Counted from the stretch's first letter, positions 21,797 to 31,687 are shown. The stretch is 64,000 nt of DNA from SAR92 clade bacterium H921 (GCA_025153755.1 JAOALD010000002.1:62001-126000), one strand, 5' to 3'. Numbers and translations: made by a program. Notes: generated from the sequence alone by a model not told the origin.

Positions 21797-24700
21797 ATGA
21801 AATTTCTTAATCTCGTTGTCGATCATTCCAGGGCAACACTAGCGATTATGCTACTAATTCTTGTTGCCGGCGCAGGTTCGAGATTGTCGATGCCAGTAGA
21901 GATGAACCCTAATGTCACCCTCCCTGTGGTTATGATTATGGTACGCCATGATGGTATTTCTCCAGAGGATGGGGCGAGATTGCTGGTGCGACCGATTGAA
22001 AAAGAACTTAAAACCCTAGATGGATTAGACGAAATTAAGTCCACCGCTAGAGAAAGTGTCGTAGTAATTACCGCTAAGTTCGAGGTAGCAAACAATATTA
22101 AAGAAACTTTGGCGGAAGTACGTGAGGCCGTCAATCGGGCCAAAGCAAAGTTTCCCCAAGAAACCAAAGAGCCGATTGTAAATGAATTGAGCCCGAGCCC
22201 AGAGCCGACCATTGTGGTGACATTCTCTGGTGATAATGTCGCCGAGCGCGAGCTTTTCAAGGCGGCCAAATTCTTTCAACGTGAGTTGGAAATGTTGCCT
22301 GATGTGCTCAAGGCAGATATGTCTGGGCATCGCGAAGAAGTTGTAGATGTTGTGGTTGATCCAGCCAGACTTGAGCAGTATGGCCTTCGTATTGATGAGT
22401 TGGTACGCGCGGTCAGACTCAATAACCTATTGATTCCGGCTGGGGAAATGGATGTAGCCCAGGGCCGCTTTGGAATTAAAGTACCTGCACTTTTAGAAAC
22501 TGCTGCCGATATACGCGCGCTACCTGTTCGCAACAACGCAGAGGGTTCTATTACTTTGGGAGATGTGGCCTCGGTCAGGCGTACTTTCAAAGACACCACC
22601 GGATACAGTTTCATCAACGGCAAGAAAGCTATAGCCATTGAGGTGCGCAAACGCCTTGATGCCAATCTGATAACCACCGTTAATGCTACTCGAGCTGCAG
22701 TTGATAGATCCAGAGACAGTTTCAGTGCTGAAATGGATATTGGCTACGTTTTTGATGCATCAGTGTTTACCAACAAAATGGTTAGTGAGCTTCAGGGTAA
22801 TATTGTTACTGCAATGTGCTTGGTTCTGATATTAGTTGTAGCAACGCTGGGGCTAAAGTCGGGTTTATTAGTTGGTTTTGGCATTCCATTTTGTTTGCTG
22901 GGTTCATTAATTATTATCAATACCATGGGCTTTAGCTTTAACTTTATGGTTATGTTTGGATTGCTGTTGTCGCTTGGTATGTTGATTGATGGCGCTATTG
23001 TGGTGGTAGAGTTTGCCAATACTCAGGCAGCCGCTGGCCTTTCAGCACGGGAGGCCTACATTACCGCCGTGCGCCGAATGGCCGTTCCTGTGATTGCCTC
23101 TACGGGAACAACGCTGGCGGCATTTTTGCCGTTGCTTTTTTGGCCGGGAGTGTCCGGTGATTTTATGTCCTATCTGCCAATCACCGTATTTGCGGTATTA
23201 GCCTGGTCGTTAACCTACGCACTTATTTTTGCGCCGACGCTTGGTGTTGCTTTGGCGCGTCGCCGTGGTAAGCAAAGAAAGCTACCAGAGAATCATCTCT
23301 CAGAGGAATCTGCAAAGACGCTGTTCGAGCCACTTCAAACTGCTTATTTGAATTTACTTCGGCCAGTGATCAGTGCTCCTGTAAAGTCAGCGGTTATAGC
23401 TATGGTGCTATTGATCGGTACTTTTGGTGCCTACGCCAGCTTTAATGCGGGGCAGGAGTTTTTTACGCCCATTGAGAGCCAGTACGGCATGGTGGGTGTG
23501 AGAGCTCAGGGTAATATGTCAATAGAGGAACAACGTGATATTACCTTTAAAGTCCAAAATGTGGTGGCTGATATTGAGGGCGTTGATCAGGTCTATGGCT
23601 ACTCTAAGGGCGGGGGCATGCTGGTGTACGGGTCTGACGTTAGTCGAGATGAGATTAGTTCATTTCTCGTTGAGCTTTACCCACGTGAAGAGCGCGACCG
23701 TGGTAGTAAAGATATTTTTGAAGAGATCCGCCAGCGCACTGAGGCCTTGCCCGGTATTTATGTTAACGCAGTAGAAATGGAAACAGGGCCACCGACAGGA
23801 AAAAGTATTCAACTACAGGTGTCTTCACCGGATCGGCAAGTGATGTATAAAACAGCAACCCAGATTAAACAGTGGGTCGGGAGCAATGTTGAGGGTATCA
23901 GAGACCTGCAGGATACTTTGCCGCTAGCGGGTATTCAGTGGGAAATCGAAGTTGATGCGTCTCGAGCGGCCATGTTAGGTGTCAATGTGGCCGATGTTGG
24001 CAATATGGTTCAGATGGTCACTGGAGGAGTCATGATTGGTGAGTTTAGGCCCGATGATGCTGATGATGAGATGGAAATCAGGCTACGCTTCCCAGAGGCG
24101 GATCGCCAGCTGGCATCAATTGATAGTTTAAGAATTAATACACCCAATGGCCCAGTGCCAATTAGTAGCTTTGCTAAACGTGTTGCCAAGCCTCGCGTCG
24201 ATGCTATTCAGCGAGTTGATATGATCGAGACGGTATTTATTTTGGCTAATTCGGAAGACGGCTACTTGCCCGATGACCAAACACGAGAAATCTCTAATTG
24301 GTTGCAGCAACAAGAATTTGATCCCTCAGTGAAAATAACTTTTCGCGGTGCAAACGAAGAACAGGCTCAGGCTGCTGAGTTTCTTTCGACCGCTTTTTCT
24401 CTGGCGATGTCGGTGATGCTTATCATGCTGGTGATGCAGTTTAATAGCTTTTATCAGGCTGGGCTTATTTTATTTTCTGTGGTCATGTCTACCGCAGGGG
24501 TTCTTTTGGGTCTGCTGATCTCGCAAGCCGTATTTAGTACTATCTTGACGGGTGTGGGTATCGTGGCACTGGCGGGCATAGTGGTAAATAATAATATTGT
24601 ATTGATTGATACCTACAATTATTTGCGCCGCAACGACCCATTGCTGCCAGCAGTTGATGCGGTTTTTAACGCGGCAAAGTCGCGATTTAGGCCTGTGATG

Positions 24701-24952
24701 CTAACCAGTGTCACAACCATTGTCGGTCTGTTGCCGTTGGCCAACGGTTTGAGTGTCGACTTAGTGAATCGTAGCTATACTTTCGGCGGTATGGTCGCAT
24801 CTTGGTGGCAGCCATTGGCCAGTGCCATCGTTAATGGGCTGGTTCTATCTACTGTTTTAACCCTGCTACTTACGCCGGCTATGTTGCTTATCCCAGAGAT
24901 CATATCTAAGCGCTTTGGTATACGTGTGGCGGAACACCAGCACAATGACTAG
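21797..24952 (+). CDS. RND efflux pump permease (AcrB/HAE1-like)
   Basis: 1051-residue proton-driven exporter with the standard plan: TM1 at residues 10-30, a large periplasmic loop, TM2-6, a second loop and TM7-12. TM4 reads LGMLIDGAIVVVEF; the usual Asp-Asp proton relay is Asp-Gly, a variant seen in some RND subfamilies, so the pump may still work. Late motifs GIVALAGIVVNNNIVLID and RFRPVMLTSVTTIVGLLPL are typical. Substrate unknown. Co-transcribed with the adaptor. Confidence 0.93.
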   Translation: MKFLNLVVDHSRATLAIMLLILVAGAGSRLSMPVEMNPNVTLPVVMIMVRHDGISPEDGARLLVRPIEKELKTLDGLDEIKSTARESVVVITAKFEVANNIKETLAEVREAVNRAKAKFPQETKEPIVNELSPSPEPTIVVTFSGDNVAERELFKAAKFFQRELEMLPDVLKADMSGHREEVVDVVVDPARLEQYGLRIDELVRAVRLNNLLIPAGEMDVAQGRFGIKVPALLETAADIRALPVRNNAEGSITLGDVASVRRTFKDTTGYSFINGKKAIAIEVRKRLDANLITTVNATRAAVDRSRDSFSAEMDIGYVFDASVFTNKMVSELQGNIVTAMCLVLILVVATLGLKSGLLVGFGIPFCLLGSLIIINTMGFSFNFMVMFGLLLSLGMLIDGAIVVVEFANTQAAAGLSAREAYITAVRRMAVPVIASTGTTLAAFLPLLFWPGVSGDFMSYLPITVFAVLAWSLTYALIFAPTLGVALARRRGKQRKLPENHLSEESAKTLFEPLQTAYLNLLRPVISAPVKSAVIAMVLLIGTFGAYASFNAGQEFFTPIESQYGMVGVRAQGNMSIEEQRDITFKVQNVVADIEGVDQVYGYSKGGGMLVYGSDVSRDEISSFLVELYPREERDRGSKDIFEEIRQRTEALPGIYVNAVEMETGPPTGKSIQLQVSSPDRQVMYKTATQIKQWVGSNVEGIRDLQDTLPLAGIQWEIEVDASRAAMLGVNVADVGNMVQMVTGGVMIGEFRPDDADDEMEIRLRFPEADRQLASIDSLRINTPNGPVPISSFAKRVAKPRVDAIQRVDMIETVFILANSEDGYLPDDQTREISNWLQQQEFDPSVKITFRGANEEQAQAAEFLSTAFSLAMSVMLIMLVMQFNSFYQAGLILFSVVMSTAGVLLGLLISQAVFSTILTGVGIVALAGIVVNNNIVLIDTYNYLRRNDPLLPAVDAVFNAAKSRFRPVMLTSVTTIVGLLPLANGLSVDLVNRSYTFGGMVASWWQPLASAIVNGLVLSTVLTLLLTPAMLLIPEIISKRFGIRVAEHQHND

Positions 24953-25037
24953 GCTGGGTAAAGGCTGCTAACTCTTAAGATTTTTCTCTAGGGCTGGGTT
25001 GTTACAATGGCACTGGTTAAAAGCAGCACCTCGATTA

Positions 25038-25053
25038 CTGGTTATAAAAACAG
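25038..25053 (+). promoter_or_regulatory. Candidate LexA (SOS) box upstream of dinB
   Basis: CTGGTTATAAAAACAG fits the CTG-N10-CAG LexA core, AT-rich inside and flanked by TA and TT as in good boxes. It ends 77 bases before the dinB start and overlaps where the -35 of a TATACT -10 (25067-25072) would sit. It diverges from the best consensus at the fourth base. Confidence 0.65.
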
Positions 25054-25130
25054 TTAATATTGGTTTTATACTGTACTAGAGGTCTATTAAAGTATCCCAA
25101 ACAGCTATTTTTATAGAGACTGGTATCTGA

Positions 25131-26192
25131 TTGAGAAAAATAATCCACTGTGACTGTGATTGTTTTTATGCCGCAGTTGAAATGCGCGATGACCCGTCTC
25201 TGCGCGATTTACCCATTGCTATAGGTGGCAAGTCAGATCGCCGTGGCGTTGTTGCCACCTGCAACTATAGAGCAAGGGAATACGGCGTTCGCTCTGCTAT
25301 GCCTACTGGCCAAGCGTTAAAACTCTGTCCGGATTTGGTGGTTGTACCAGGTACTATGGCAAAGTACCGAGAGGCGGCCCAGCAGATTCGCCAAATTTTC
25401 TATAGGTATACAGATAAGGTCGAACCACTCTCGTTGGACGAGGCCTATTTGGATGTCACTGACTGTACCGCTTGTCATGGTAGCGCCACATTAATCGCTG
25501 CAGAGATTCGCCGTGTTATAGCGCTAGAAGTAGGTGTAACAGCCTCGGCGGGCATAGCACCTAATAAATTCCTCGCAAAAGTTGCCAGTGATCTCAATAA
25601 ACCTGACGGCCAGTATGTGATTACGCCACCACAAATCGATGAGTTTGTCGAAACACTCCAAGTAAAGCGTATTTTTGGCGTGGGTAAGGTGACCAATGAA
25701 AAACTGCGTCGCCTAGGTATTGAAACCTGTGGGGACCTTCAGCAGCGTTCATTGCTGGAATTAGTGGATAAGTTTGGTGCTTTTGGCAAGCGTTTGCACG
25801 ATCTGAGTTTCGGTCGAGATGATCGCAAAGTAAACGCCAATAGCAGACGCAAATCGCTGAGTGTCGAGCGCACCTACTCGGAGGATTTAGCCGATCAGTC
25901 AGCGTGCCAGCAAAAACTACCTGATTTGCTGCTTGAATTACGTAGTCGATTGCGTCGTGTCGACTCAGACTATATTGTGACCAAGCAGCTGATAAAGATG
26001 AAGTTTAGTGACTTTACCAGCACAACGGTTGAACGACAGGTGGTCAAGGGTTTGCCTATCGAGAGCTTTGAGGATCTCTGTGTTCAAGCTTGGGAGCGGG
26101 GTGGACTATCTGTCAGGCTGCTAGGGCTTGGTGTAAGATTTGTCGATACGAGAGACGAGGGCCGCGCTGTACAATTAGAGTTATTTCCTTGA
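25131..26192 (+). CDS. dinB: DNA polymerase IV
   Basis: Y-family translesion polymerase. Opens with RKIIHCDCDCFYAAVEMRD: Asp8 and the SLDEAYLDVT pair Asp103/Glu104 are the catalytic metal ligands, and residue 13, the steric gate, is Tyr. Thumb and little-finger regions follow (FGVGKVTNEKLRRLG, SVERTYSED). 353 residues and near-complete colinearity with E. coli DinB. Starts with TTG; no in-frame ATG precedes the catalytic Asp. The C-terminal LELFP resembles a beta-clamp-binding motif. Confidence 0.97.
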   Translation: MRKIIHCDCDCFYAAVEMRDDPSLRDLPIAIGGKSDRRGVVATCNYRAREYGVRSAMPTGQALKLCPDLVVVPGTMAKYREAAQQIRQIFYRYTDKVEPLSLDEAYLDVTDCTACHGSATLIAAEIRRVIALEVGVTASAGIAPNKFLAKVASDLNKPDGQYVITPPQIDEFVETLQVKRIFGVGKVTNEKLRRLGIETCGDLQQRSLLELVDKFGAFGKRLHDLSFGRDDRKVNANSRRKSLSVERTYSEDLADQSACQQKLPDLLLELRSRLRRVDSDYIVTKQLIKMKFSDFTSTTVERQVVKGLPIESFEDLCVQAWERGGLSVRLLGLGVRFVDTRDEGRAVQLELFP

Positions 26193-26219
26193 GATTATCT
26201 ATTACAGATAATCTCAAGG
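26187..26219 (+). other. Perfect 14-bp inverted repeat over the dinB stop codon
   Basis: CCTTGAGATTATCT, the loop ATTAC, then the exact reverse complement. The dinB TGA (26190-26192) lies in the left arm. There is no T run on either side, so it is not a standard intrinsic terminator; it may protect the mRNA 3' end or assist Rho-type termination (inference). Confidence 0.8.
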
Positions 26220-26311
26220 GAGGTTCACGAGTAGTAGTATCAACCTGTCTATGTGAATTCTAGTGCTAATTTGTTAAACTTAGAAATTGCATCGCTGATA
26301 AAAATAATATC

Positions 26312-26647
26312 GTGACGACCCGATCCAGTAAAAGCTCTATGCGCGACGAACTTCGGAAAAAAACTGAGGAGTTTCTTAAGCGTGGTGGCGAGATTAAGCA
26401 GCATAATCAAGGGGAGACCGGTGAACCCGCCGATAAGCCTAGAGCTAGATCGGTTTTTGTCAGTGGAGAGCCTCGCCAAACCAGAACCTACATCAATGAT
26501 GTGGTATCAGCACTGGATAGCCGCAAGAAGAAAAAGACGCCATCAAAACTCATAAAAGCTAGCAAGCGCCCGAAAAAGAAACTTATCTATGATGATTTTG
26601 GTGAGCCGGTGCGCGAAGTGTGGACCGATCATCCTAAAGCTCCCTGA
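26312..26647 (+). CDS. Small basic hypothetical protein
   Basis: 111 residues if the GTG is used, 102 from an internal ATG (26339); neither has a strong RBS. An N-terminal amphipathic helix leads into EEFLKRGGEIKQHNQG, a FLxRGGxI pattern that I recall from several small gammaproteobacterial nucleic-acid or polymerase-associated proteins (weak resemblance only). The rest is a Lys/Arg-rich, likely disordered stretch (SRKKKKTPSKLIKASKRPKKK) and a conserved-looking C-terminal IYDDFGEPVREVW. Convergent with lipA, seven bases between the stops. No function assigned. Confidence 0.65.
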   Translation: MTTRSSKSSMRDELRKKTEEFLKRGGEIKQHNQGETGEPADKPRARSVFVSGEPRQTRTYINDVVSALDSRKKKKTPSKLIKASKRPKKKLIYDDFGEPVREVWTDHPKAP

Positions 26648-26654
26648 ACCTTAT

Positions 26655-27644
26655 TTATAAAAGTTTTGTTACATCCTCGCCTCTGTCTTGCTTGTCAGCA
26701 TGATAGCTAGATCGCACCAAAGGCCCACAGGCAGCCTGTTTAAAACCAATGCTCAGAGCATATTCCGTGTACTGCGAAAACTCATCAGGGTGTACAAAGC
26801 GTTCTACTGGCAGATGGGCCGCAGAGGGTTGCAGGTACTGGCCCACGGTTAACATGTCTACATCATGAGCACGCAGGTCATCCAATGTGCGCAGTAACTC
26901 GTCTTTGCTTTCGCCCAAGCCGACCATTAACCCAGACTTGGTTTTAACCTCTGGGTTGCGAGCCTTATATTCCTTGAGTAGTTTAAGTGACCAATCATAG
27001 TTAGCACCGGGGCGTGCCTCGCGATAGAGCCGCGAGATAGTTTCCATATTATGGTTAAACACATCAGGGGGTGTGGCAGACAAAATATCCAAAGCTGGAT
27101 CCATACGGCCGCGAAAGTCAGGTACTAGCACCTCTACCTTTAGGTTTGGGGATAATATTTTGGCCTCCCGAATGCAGTCAGCAAAATGTTGGGCGCCGCC
27201 ATCGCGTAAATCATCGCGGTCAACGGAGGTAATTACCACGTACTTGAGTCCCATCTCATGGATAGCACTGGCCAGATTGGCTGGTTCATCCACATCTAGT
27301 GGATTGGGTTTGCCATGACCAACATCACAAAAGGGACAGCGCCTAGTACAAATCTCACCCATGATCATAAATGTAGCAGTGCCGCCGCTAAAGCACTCAT
27401 GCAGGTTAGGGCAAGCAGCCTCTTCACAGACAGTGGCCATTTTATGACTGCGTAAAATATCTTTAATTTCTTGCACCTTGGGTGATGCTGATAGGCGCAC
27501 TCGCATCCACGGCGGCTTGCGCTGAACATCCACCGTAGGGATAACCTTCACCGGTATTCGCTCTACCTTGTCGGCACTTCGCAGTTTTTCTCCCTGCTGC
27601 AGGCGCCGTGTGCGTTTTGGTGGAGTTACGGAGTCGATCGTCAT
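26655..27644 (-). CDS. lipA: Lipoyl synthase
   Basis: Radical-SAM enzyme inserting two sulfurs into protein-bound octanoyl chains. The auxiliary cluster cysteines lie in [12 protein letters not shown] and the radical-SAM cluster in [18 protein letters not shown] and GLMVGLGE are family segments. 329 residues. Lies nine bases after lipB in the conserved dacA-ybeD-lipB-lipA order. Confidence 0.98.
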   Translation of the reverse strand: MTIDSVTPPKRTRRLQQGEKLRSADKVERIPVKVIPTVDVQRKPPWMRVRLSASPKVQEIKDILRSHKMATVCEEAACPNLHECFSGGTATFMIMGEICTRRCPFCDVGHGKPNPLDVDEPANLASAIHEMGLKYVVITSVDRDDLRDGGAQHFADCIREAKILSPNLKVEVLVPDFRGRMDPALDILSATPPDVFNHNMETISRLYREARPGANYDWSLKLLKEYKARNPEVKTKSGLMVGLGESKDELLRTLDDLRAHDVDMLTVGQYLQPSAAHLPVERFVHPDEFSQYTEYALSIGFKQAACGPLVRSSYHADKQDRGEDVTKLL

Positions 27645-27653
27645 AGCCTTACC

Positions 27654-28277
27654 TTAATTTTTCTCGTATTCATTATAGCCAAGTGCTGTACATAAATTAT
27701 CAGCCAATACCCCCGCTACCTTATCAATGTGTGGTGCTGTATCGACTAAATCTGCTAATTGAGTCATAGGCACATCTAGCCCGCAGGGATTTATGCGCTG
27801 CCAAGGCGCCATATCCATAGATACATTGAAATTTAAGCCATGGTAGCTACAGCCTTTACGGATACGCAGTCCAAGTGAGGCTATCTTAGCGCCATCGGCT
27901 GTATACACTCCAGGCGCATCGCGGCGCGCGGTCGCACTCACGTGCCAATGCGCCAAGGTGTCTACCAGTGCCTGTTCAATAAGCGTCACCAGATCTCGTA
28001 CGCCAAGCTTTAAGCGCTTGAGGTCCACCAAAATATAAGCGGTGATCTGGCCGGGGCCATGGTAGGTTACATGGCCCCCACGATCACTTTTAACCACCGG
28101 AATGTCACCGGGTACTAGTATGTACTCATCTTTGCCAGCTTGTCCCTGAGTAAATACGGCCTCGTGTTCAAGCAACCAAATTTCATCTTCGGTCGTTGCG
28201 TCACGTCCGTCATTAAAAGCCTTCATATCTGCAAAAACAGGGCTATATCGCTGCATGCCTAGCTGACGGACAATCAT
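27654..28277 (-). CDS. lipB: Octanoyl-[acyl-carrier-protein]:protein N-octanoyltransferase
   Basis: Moves octanoate from ACP to lipoyl domains before LipA acts. Motifs [11 protein letters not shown] and [14 protein letters not shown] (catalytic Lys) and NPCG (catalytic Cys) are present. 207 residues. Two bases separate it from ybeD. Confidence 0.97.
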   Translation of the reverse strand: MIVRQLGMQRYSPVFADMKAFNDGRDATTEDEIWLLEHEAVFTQGQAGKDEYILVPGDIPVVKSDRGGHVTYHGPGQITAYILVDLKRLKLGVRDLVTLIEQALVDTLAHWHVSATARRDAPGVYTADGAKIASLGLRIRKGCSYHGLNFNVSMDMAPWQRINPCGLDVPMTQLADLVDTAPHIDKVAGVLADNLCTALGYNEYEKN

Positions 28278-28279
28278 TT

Positions 28280-28549
28280 TTAAAGCACCATTTTAACTCT
28301 AGAGCTAACTTTTAGGTCCGCAAAAATACTGTCTAGCTGAGATTTGCCAGTTGCTCTGATCACCACGGTCATAGATTGCCAGCGACCTTTACTACTATCA
28401 CGAATGGCTATTTTACGACGATCAAATCCGGGGGCATGGAGATCCATCACCTGCAATATATGGGCGTGAAGATCTGGATGTGCCTCCCCTAAAACTTTGA
28501 TTGGGTAGTCACAGGGAAATTCAATTTTAGGGGCTTGCTCTTCGCTCAA
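28280..28549 (-). CDS. ybeD: DUF493 (YbeD) family protein
   Basis: 89 residues with an ACT-like ferredoxin fold: [19 protein letters not shown] at the start and [19 protein letters not shown] in the middle are the family's conserved stretches. Conserved next to lipB throughout gammaproteobacteria; biochemical role unknown. Confidence 0.93.
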   Translation of the reverse strand: MSEEQAPKIEFPCDYPIKVLGEAHPDLHAHILQVMDLHAPGFDRRKIAIRDSSKGRWQSMTVVIRATGKSQLDSIFADLKVSSRVKMVL

Positions 28550-28566
28550 TGGACTATGCTCAACAA

Positions 28567-29742
28567 TTAGGAAATAATTTTAGTAAAAAATAAAACAATC
28601 CAGTCAAAGAACCGGGACATAAAGCCGGCCTCGGCAATCTCTTTCTCTGCCACCAAAGGTAAGTCGATTAGCATTTCACCTTCGAGAGTTACCTGTAAGC
28701 GCCCAAGCTCCTGACCAGCAGATACTGGTGCTTCGATCTGTTCGTCGACAAGTATATTAGCCGCTAGATTTTTCTGGGCGCCGCGAGGAAAGGTCAAGGT
28801 AACATCATCAGCAATGGTCAGATTTAAAAACTCCTCAGTGCCATACCAGATTTTAGTGTTTGCCTTAATTAGATCACCTGCGGCATATATAGTATTCGTG
28901 TCGAAGTTTCGAAACCCGTAGGACAGCAATTTTTGTGATTCTTTAGCTCGGGAAGTTTCGTTACTAGCCCCAAGCACTACCGACACCAGACGTTGCCCAT
29001 TGCGCTCAGCGGAGGCAACCAAACAGTAGCCAGCGGCGTTGGTGTAGCCTGTTTTTAATCCGTCTACACTAGCGTCTCGCCATAGTAAGCGGTTTCGATT
29101 AGGCTGGTTAATATTGTTGTGTGAAAAATATTTTTTTGAATAAATACTGTAATGCTTTGGGTGGTCAATAATAATAGAGCGAGCAATTAATGACAGATCG
29201 CGAGCCGAAGATACCATACCCTTTGCAGGTAACCCAGTTGCATTCATATAAACAGTATTGTCCATGCCTAGGAGTTCTGCCTGAAGATTCATGGTGTCGG
29301 TAAACGCGTCTTCGCTGCCGCTAATATGCTCTGCCAAGGCGATAGCCGCGTCATTACCCGATTGAATAATTACGCCATGCATAAGATCAAGTACTGATAC
29401 GCGAGTGCGTGGTTTTAAAAACATGGTCGAACCATCAGTCTTGGCGCCTCCACGTCTCCATGCGTTGTCACTTATTAGTATCTGGTCGGTCTCCGCAAGA
29501 CGCTCAGCTTGAATTTCATTTGAGACGATATAGGTCGTCATCATTTTGGCCAAACTTGCAGGTGGAAGCTGCTGATCAGCATTGTATTCGACTAGAACAT
29601 GGCCCGTTTGCGCATCTACTAGTATCCAGGCTTTGGCCGCTAGGTCTGGTGCCGCAGGAATTAATTTTTGAGCCTGAGCAGTTGTAACGACTATTGGGCA
29701 ATAGGCGATAATTACGGAGAATAAAATCCATTTTTTAAACAT
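28567..29742 (-). CDS. dacA: D-alanyl-D-alanine carboxypeptidase (PBP5/6 type)
   Basis: Trims the terminal D-Ala of peptidoglycan stem peptides in the periplasm. I use the internal ATG (391 residues) that begins a normal signal peptide ending near AQA; the open frame extends 32 codons upstream but that part is not signal-like. Catalytic motifs: SLAK (Ser63-Lys66), SGN in IQSGNDAAIALAEH and KTG in DGLKTGYTN. A C-terminal amphipathic helix (SRFFDWIVLFFTKIIS) should anchor it to the membrane. Confidence 0.96.
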   Translation of the reverse strand: MFKKWILFSVIIAYCPIVVTTAQAQKLIPAAPDLAAKAWILVDAQTGHVLVEYNADQQLPPASLAKMMTTYIVSNEIQAERLAETDQILISDNAWRRGGAKTDGSTMFLKPRTRVSVLDLMHGVIIQSGNDAAIALAEHISGSEDAFTDTMNLQAELLGMDNTVYMNATGLPAKGMVSSARDLSLIARSIIIDHPKHYSIYSKKYFSHNNINQPNRNRLLWRDASVDGLKTGYTNAAGYCLVASAERNGQRLVSVVLGASNETSRAKESQKLLSYGFRNFDTNTIYAAGDLIKANTKIWYGTEEFLNLTIADDVTLTFPRGAQKNLAANILVDEQIEAPVSAGQELGRLQVTLEGEMLIDLPLVAEKEIAEAGFMSRFFDWIVLFFTKIIS

Positions 29743-29838
29743 AGAGCGGCCACCGAAAATAATGAAGTATTTGCCGCGCAGTTTACCATCACAAACGCAG
29801 TTATGCCCGTCTGTGGTTAACTGTATTAAAGATAACAT

Positions 29839-30675
29839 TTAGGGGTTAACGACGAATCCAGAAATGCCAGCAGTCTGTTGCAGGGCCCGTTTAATGAGTC
29901 GTAGCTCCATATTGTCGGCAATGGGCCCAACCCATACTTTATACAGGTTGTCACGTTGCTGAACCAAAATAGGGAGAGCAGTAAATTTACGTACTGCTTT
30001 TTGTATACTCTGCGCAGAGGCGGCATCACCAAACGCGCCTACCTGAAGATAGGGGCCCTGATTTATGGCCACTGGCGATGTTACTTCCTCAGTCGGCGTT
30101 GGCACCTCGGCCTTCGTTGGTTGTCGGCTGAGGCTGCCTGATGGGTCTATAGTTTCAATTAAAACCTTGGCAGTGCCTTTATCTGCAAAGCCTAGTTTTA
30201 GTGCGGCAACGTAGGACAGGTCGATAATCCTTGGTCCATGAAAGGGGCCGCGATCATTTACTCGAACTACAATTTTCCGTTTATTTTCCAGATTGGTGAC
30301 GCGGACATAACAGGGAATTGGCAGTGATTTATGCGCCGCAGTCATAGCGTACATATCATAAATTTCACCATTGGAAGTCTTGCGGCCATGGAACTTAGTG
30401 CCATACCAAGAGGCTACCCCCTCTTCTGAGTAGTCTTTACCCGATGGAAGAACAAAGTAGGTTTTACCAAAAACCTGGTAGGGGCTTTTGTTACCTGCTC
30501 GGGTAATGGGCTCGATTTTTGGAGTGGCGTCGGCAATGCTGCTTGTATCAACGCGCTTACCAGCACCGTCCGACTGTGGTGTGTGCTCCGCGACTGTGGA
30601 TATCTGGCTGCATCCGCAGAGTAAAATCACCGCCAACACTAGGCTCAGAGGTCTAACAGTTTTGTGCGGACGCAC
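29839..30675 (-). CDS. rlpA: Septal-ring lytic transglycosylase RlpA with SPOR domain
   Basis: Lipoprotein that cleaves denuded glycan strands at the septum. Lipobox LLCGC near residue 22, a double-psi beta-barrel domain (EEGVASWYGTKFHGRKTSNGE through VRVNDRGPFHGPRIIDLS) and a C-terminal SPOR domain (YLQVGAFGDAASAQ to the end) for binding denuded glycan. 278 residues. Overlaps the 3' end of mltB by 23 bases, so the two are co-expressed. Confidence 0.95.
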   Translation of the reverse strand: MRPHKTVRPLSLVLAVILLCGCSQISTVAEHTPQSDGAGKRVDTSSIADATPKIEPITRAGNKSPYQVFGKTYFVLPSGKDYSEEGVASWYGTKFHGRKTSNGEIYDMYAMTAAHKSLPIPCYVRVTNLENKRKIVVRVNDRGPFHGPRIIDLSYVAALKLGFADKGTAKVLIETIDPSGSLSRQPTKAEVPTPTEEVTSPVAINQGPYLQVGAFGDAASAQSIQKAVRKFTALPILVQQRDNLYKVWVGPIADNMELRLIKRALQQTAGISGFVVNP

Positions 30676-31687
30676 AGATGCGATTCCTCATAAGTTCACT
30701 TAGCTGATAAACCGCCATGGCGTATTTAGTGCGTGGATTATAGCGTCCAATAACATAAAAGTTGTACATCCCTATCCAGTATTCAGTGCCATATTTTGCT
30801 GCAAAACTCATGGGAAATGCCTTGCTGCTCGGGGCAAATGTATCTACTGGCTTGTAGCCTTGGGCCATTAGATCGGCAATGGTAGCTGTGGGGCGTTTCA
30901 TTTTATTAAGGCTCTCACTGCTGGGAGTCTTGTCTATGGTTGCTCTCGTGGCTACCGGCTGATCTTTTTGCCAGCCATGTTTGGTGAAATAATTGGCAAC
31001 ACTGCCGATAGCATCTGTGGGGTTAGTCCAGATATCGGCAAAGCCATCACCATCATAGTCAACCGCATAATTGCGATAGCTATTAGGCATAAACTGACCC
31101 CAACCCATAGCACCAGCATAGGAGCCTTTCAATGCAAGGGGGTCTTGATTTTGTTCCCGAGCCAGCAGCATTAGGTGCTCTAACTGTATGGTAAAAAACT
31201 TTTTCCGCGATTCGCGTCTCTCGGTATAGGTGTAGTAATCAAAGGCTAATGTTGCCAATGCATCAATCACTTTATAGCTACCAGTATTTCGGCCATAGTT
31301 GGTTTCCACACCAATAATACTAACGATAATGGCAGGATCAACACCAAATTCCCGCTCAGCTTTGGCTAGGGTCTCTTTATTCTGCTGCCAAAATTCAATA
31401 CCGCGATCGGCACGAGTATCAGTAACAAATATTTTTCTGTATTCATACCAGGGTTTAGCTTTTTCAGCGGGACGACTCATGGCTTTAACGATAGATTTTT
31501 GGTGATTAGCTTGAGCTAGCCAGTTTAGTACCTGTTCCCGATCAAAATTATGTTTGGTTACCATGGTCTCTACAAACGCAGTGGCTTCAGGGTGCTCGGA
31601 GTAATCAGCAAGACTGACGGTGGCAAAAATCATTGCTGCAATAAAAATAGTGCATGCAGCTAAGGTGTTGTTTATAAAGTTTTTCAA
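30653..31687 (-). CDS. mltB: Membrane-bound lytic murein transglycosylase B
   Basis: Cleaves peptidoglycan glycan strands to anhydro products. 344 residues with an N-terminal signal segment ending near SLA; no convincing lipobox, so it may be soluble in the periplasm. Catalytic Glu in SIIGVETNYGRNTG; GAMGWGQFMPNSY and the DYDGDGFADIW calcium-type loop are typical. TTG start lies in the rodA stop (TTGA). Confidence 0.94.
   Translation of the reverse strand: MKNFINNTLAACTIFIAAMIFATVSLADYSEHPEATAFVETMVTKHNFDREQVLNWLAQANHQKSIVKAMSRPAEKAKPWYEYRKIFVTDTRADRGIEFWQQNKETLAKAEREFGVDPAIIVSIIGVETNYGRNTGSYKVIDALATLAFDYYTYTERRESRKKFFTIQLEHLMLLAREQNQDPLALKGSYAGAMGWGQFMPNSYRNYAVDYDGDGFADIWTNPTDAIGSVANYFTKHGWQKDQPVATRATIDKTPSSESLNKMKRPTATIADLMAQGYKPVDTFAPSSKAFPMSFAAKYGTEYWIGMYNFYVIGRYNPRTKYAMAVYQLSELMRNRICASAQNC

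Noticed and set aside
25071-25086. CTGTACTAGAGG... as a second LexA box before dinB
   Set aside because: The right half reads CTA rather than CAG, so only one half-site matches.
29743-29838. Longer dacA start
   Set aside because: The extension would place 32 non-signal residues before a normal signal peptide.
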